Positions 62,343 through 64,000 of a DNA stretch of 64,000 nt are shown piece after piece. The translations under genes and the position numbers were made by a program. The notes beneath the pieces were generated by a model that was not told where the DNA came from, ran no database searches, and was given only the letters and a program-made list of their open reading frames with translations. The stretch is from contig JAGWBR010000002.1 of the NCBI GenBank assembly GCA_021295785.1, positions 64,376-128,375 of the forward strand, in the 5' to 3' direction. This stretch comes from Gemmatimonadota bacterium. Its GTDB lineage: Bacteria > Gemmatimonadota > Gemmatimonadetes > Palauibacterales > Palauibacteraceae. How positions within the stretch are numbered: position 1 is the stretch's first letter; the number at the start of each line of letters is the position of its first letter.

Positions 62343-64000
62343 ATGACCCGAAACCTGCTGGCGGTATTGGGCGTGGGTAGCGTCGCCGCGGCGTGCGGCG
62401 GCGGAGGCACCGTGGAGCCCCCGCCACCCCCCCCGGTCACCGAGCCCGTCGGCCAGGTGGTCGACCTGGGTCCCGGCGAGCGGATCCTGATGAGCGGGTC
62501 CGACCTGGACGGGTTTACGCTGGTAACAGGCGGCGGGACCTTTGACGTCATTATCGAAAGCGCCGCCCGGACTCCCGGAAGCCACGATCTGAGAATTGAG
62601 CTGACTCCTGTATCGGGAGGCGCGGCCGCCGCCCCTCCGGTCGGCGCCCGCGCCCCCGGCGATCAGCAGCTCGCCGGCCCGGCCCCCCCCGCCATCGAGC
62701 TGCCCAACCAGCGTGAACTGATGCTGCGCCAGAGATCCTTCGAACTGGAGTCCAAGCTCCGGGCCAACGTCAGGAACGAACTCCGGCGCAAGGGTGCGGT
62801 CCCAGTGCGACGGCCGCCAATCCTGGCCGAATCGGTGACCCGGGACGTAGGCGACACGATCACACTGCGGATCGCCGTCGGTGTGGGACTGGTGGCCGAC
62901 TGTGATTCCGACGAGACAGTGGATGCAGTCGTTGCACGGGTGGGGGACGGCATCACGATCCTTGAGGATGTGAGGGTAGCGGGGAGGTTGCCGCCCACCA
63001 ACCTGACGCAGATCGAGACGCAGCTCGACGAGGTGGTCTATCCCCTGATCACCGGGTATTTCGGGGAACCGGCCGACATCGATCGCAACGGGACCATTCT
63101 GGCCGTGATTACGCCCGAAGTGAACCAGCTCTCCGAAGACGACGGCTCCATTGTGACCGGTTTCTTTTTTTCCGGGGACCTGGCCAACCGCTCGACCTGC
63201 TCGGCCTCGAATCAAGCCGAGTTGTTCTACCTGGTCGCGCCTGACCCATCGGGCGAGTACGGGCCCGACATTAGCGTGGAGTATGCGAGCAGGCTGATCC
63301 GAACCACCATCCCGCACGAGTTGGTGCACCTGCTGAATACCGAACAAAGGGTCATCATTGGCGACGGCAACTTCGGAGACCGCGAACATGCCTGGCTGGA
63401 CGAAGGCATGGCGCATCTGGGCGAAGAGATTTCGGGTCTGAAGGCTGCCGGCCTTCCGCTCCGCGCCGAACACACCCTTGCCGACTTGGCGGGCGATGAA
63501 CTTCTCCTGCCGATCTTCAACGAATTCCAGCTCCTGAACCTCTCCAGATTCGGCAAGTTCCTGGCCGGCGGCTGCAATCCGTCCAGTCCGCACGGGCCGG
63601 GTGCCGTCCTGGCTTTGGGTGACGCGGACGGGAAAGACCCGGGCGGCCTGCCTTCGCTGGCTTTCCGAGGTTTCGGGTGGGGGTTTGTCCGCTGGCTGGG
63701 GGACCACTTCGGTCCGGAGGGCGACGGGCTGCTCGAGGGCGCGCGCGAAGAGGACCTGTTCAGGCTCCTTTCTTCCGGGGGGCCGTCGCACCTAAGCGGT
63801 GTCGCCAATGTGGAAAACGCGGTTGCCCAGATGGCCGGGCCACGGCTTTCCTGGCCCCAACTGGTAGATCTCTATCTCACGTCGGTGCTGAGGGAGTGGC
63901 GGGGCCCTCCCGATAGCGGAATGGAGCGGTGGCTGTCATGGGACCTCGGCGCGGTCTACGGGTCCCTGAACGAATCGAACCTCGGGGATTCGTGCCCGTA
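62343..64000 (+). CDS. M30-like zinc metalloprotease lipoprotein, paralogue (runs off window)
   Basis: About 550 codons are visible before the right edge, which is why the ORF track lacks it. The signal-like N-terminus (TRNLLAVLGVGSVAAAC) ends in a Cys followed by a Gly/Pro-rich linker. The zinc site TIPHELVHLLNTEQR and the distal ligand in HAWLDEGMAHLGEE match the preceding gene, as do AVITPEVNQLS and CSASNQAELFY, showing that the two are tandem duplicates. GTG 62331, directly after the stop of the preceding gene, is an alternative start. Confidence 0.75.
   Translation, partial: MTRNLLAVLGVGSVAAACGGGGTVEPPPPPPVTEPVGQVVDLGPGERILMSGSDLDGFTLVTGGGTFDVIIESAARTPGSHDLRIELTPVSGGAAAAPPVGARAPGDQQLAGPAPPAIELPNQRELMLRQRSFELESKLRANVRNELRRKGAVPVRRPPILAESVTRDVGDTITLRIAVGVGLVADCDSDETVDAVVARVGDGITILEDVRVAGRLPPTNLTQIETQLDEVVYPLITGYFGEPADIDRNGTILAVITPEVNQLSEDDGSIVTGFFFSGDLANRSTCSASNQAELFYLVAPDPSGEYGPDISVEYASRLIRTTIPHELVHLLNTEQRVIIGDGNFGDREHAWLDEGMAHLGEEISGLKAAGLPLRAEHTLADLAGDELLLPIFNEFQLLNLSRFGKFLAGGCNPSSPHGPGAVLALGDADGKDPGGLPSLAFRGFGWGFVRWLGDHFGPEGDGLLEGAREEDLFRLLSSGGPSHLSGVANVENAVAQMAGPRLSWPQLVDLYLTSVLREWRGPPDSGMERWLSWDLGAVYGSLNESNLGDSCP

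Noticed and set aside
61884-63791. 635-aa minus-strand ORF opposite the second M30-like gene
   Set aside because: Antisense shadow: the plus strand encodes a clear lipoprotein with a zinc site, while the minus frame is Gln/Arg/Gly-rich with no domain; it appears in the track only because the real gene is cut by the window edge.

Overview
The window is a high-GC bacterial chromosome segment, mostly core metabolism and information processing, densely packed and rich in GTG and TTG starts. The gene content suggests a Gram-negative didermal bacterium, most likely Gemmatimonadota: an Oar-like TonB-dependent receptor, a DUF5117-type zinc metalloprotease lipoprotein, a beta-propeller lipoprotein, a sigma-54 promoter, a HrcA/CIRCE-controlled groESL operon and bacillithiol synthesis (bshA). 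The phylum is inferred from family content and was not tested.

Layout. 1-6.6 kb (minus strand): a sodium:solute symporter, formate-THF ligase, glucose-6-phosphate isomerase, 6-phosphogluconate dehydrogenase and the start of glucose-6-phosphate dehydrogenase (cut by the left edge), feeding C1 and NADPH pools. 6.8-12 kb: an outer-membrane-like protein, a cupin, an atypical SDR, ferritin, a nitroreductase, a leucine-dehydrogenase-type enzyme and an unknown protein. 12-19 kb: heme genes (hemH, hemG/hemY, hemE, ctaA) mixed with a TlpA-like thioredoxin lipoprotein and an ABC exporter. 19-22 kb: an accessory scar with an istB (IS21) fragment, a PDZ protein, a beta-propeller lipoprotein, IS21-end-like repeats and about 580 bp of unexplained sequence. 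22-29 kb: gltX, tadA, an NhaC-type antiporter, pyrR-pyrB-pyrC. 29-32.4 kb: an acidic coiled-coil protein, rpsT (not shown as its own ORF in the track), scpA-scpB-rluB. 32.5-38.1 kb: a six-gene moxR/bat operon, every junction a 4-nt start/stop overlap. A CAU-anticodon tRNA, the Oar-like receptor and a secreted glycogen-debranching-type glycosidase follow.

44-50 kb: hsp20 under an almost perfect sigma-54 promoter, three successive palindromes, the DUF5117 protease and secD-secF. 50-57.6 kb: a coupled run of tatD, mutL, miaA, bshA, uppP, birA, coaX. 57.6-64 kb: a small membrane protein, CIRCE, groES-groEL, then two tandem M30-like metalloprotease lipoproteins, the first preceded by a 15-G tract inside a short leader reading frame; the second runs off the right edge.

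No wholly new multi-gene system is evident. The most promising leads are the poly-G leader ahead of the surface protease pair, the sigma-54 plus Shine-Dalgarno hairpin control of hsp20, the IS21-bounded accessory island, and the cysteine-rich tail of the ferrochelatase.
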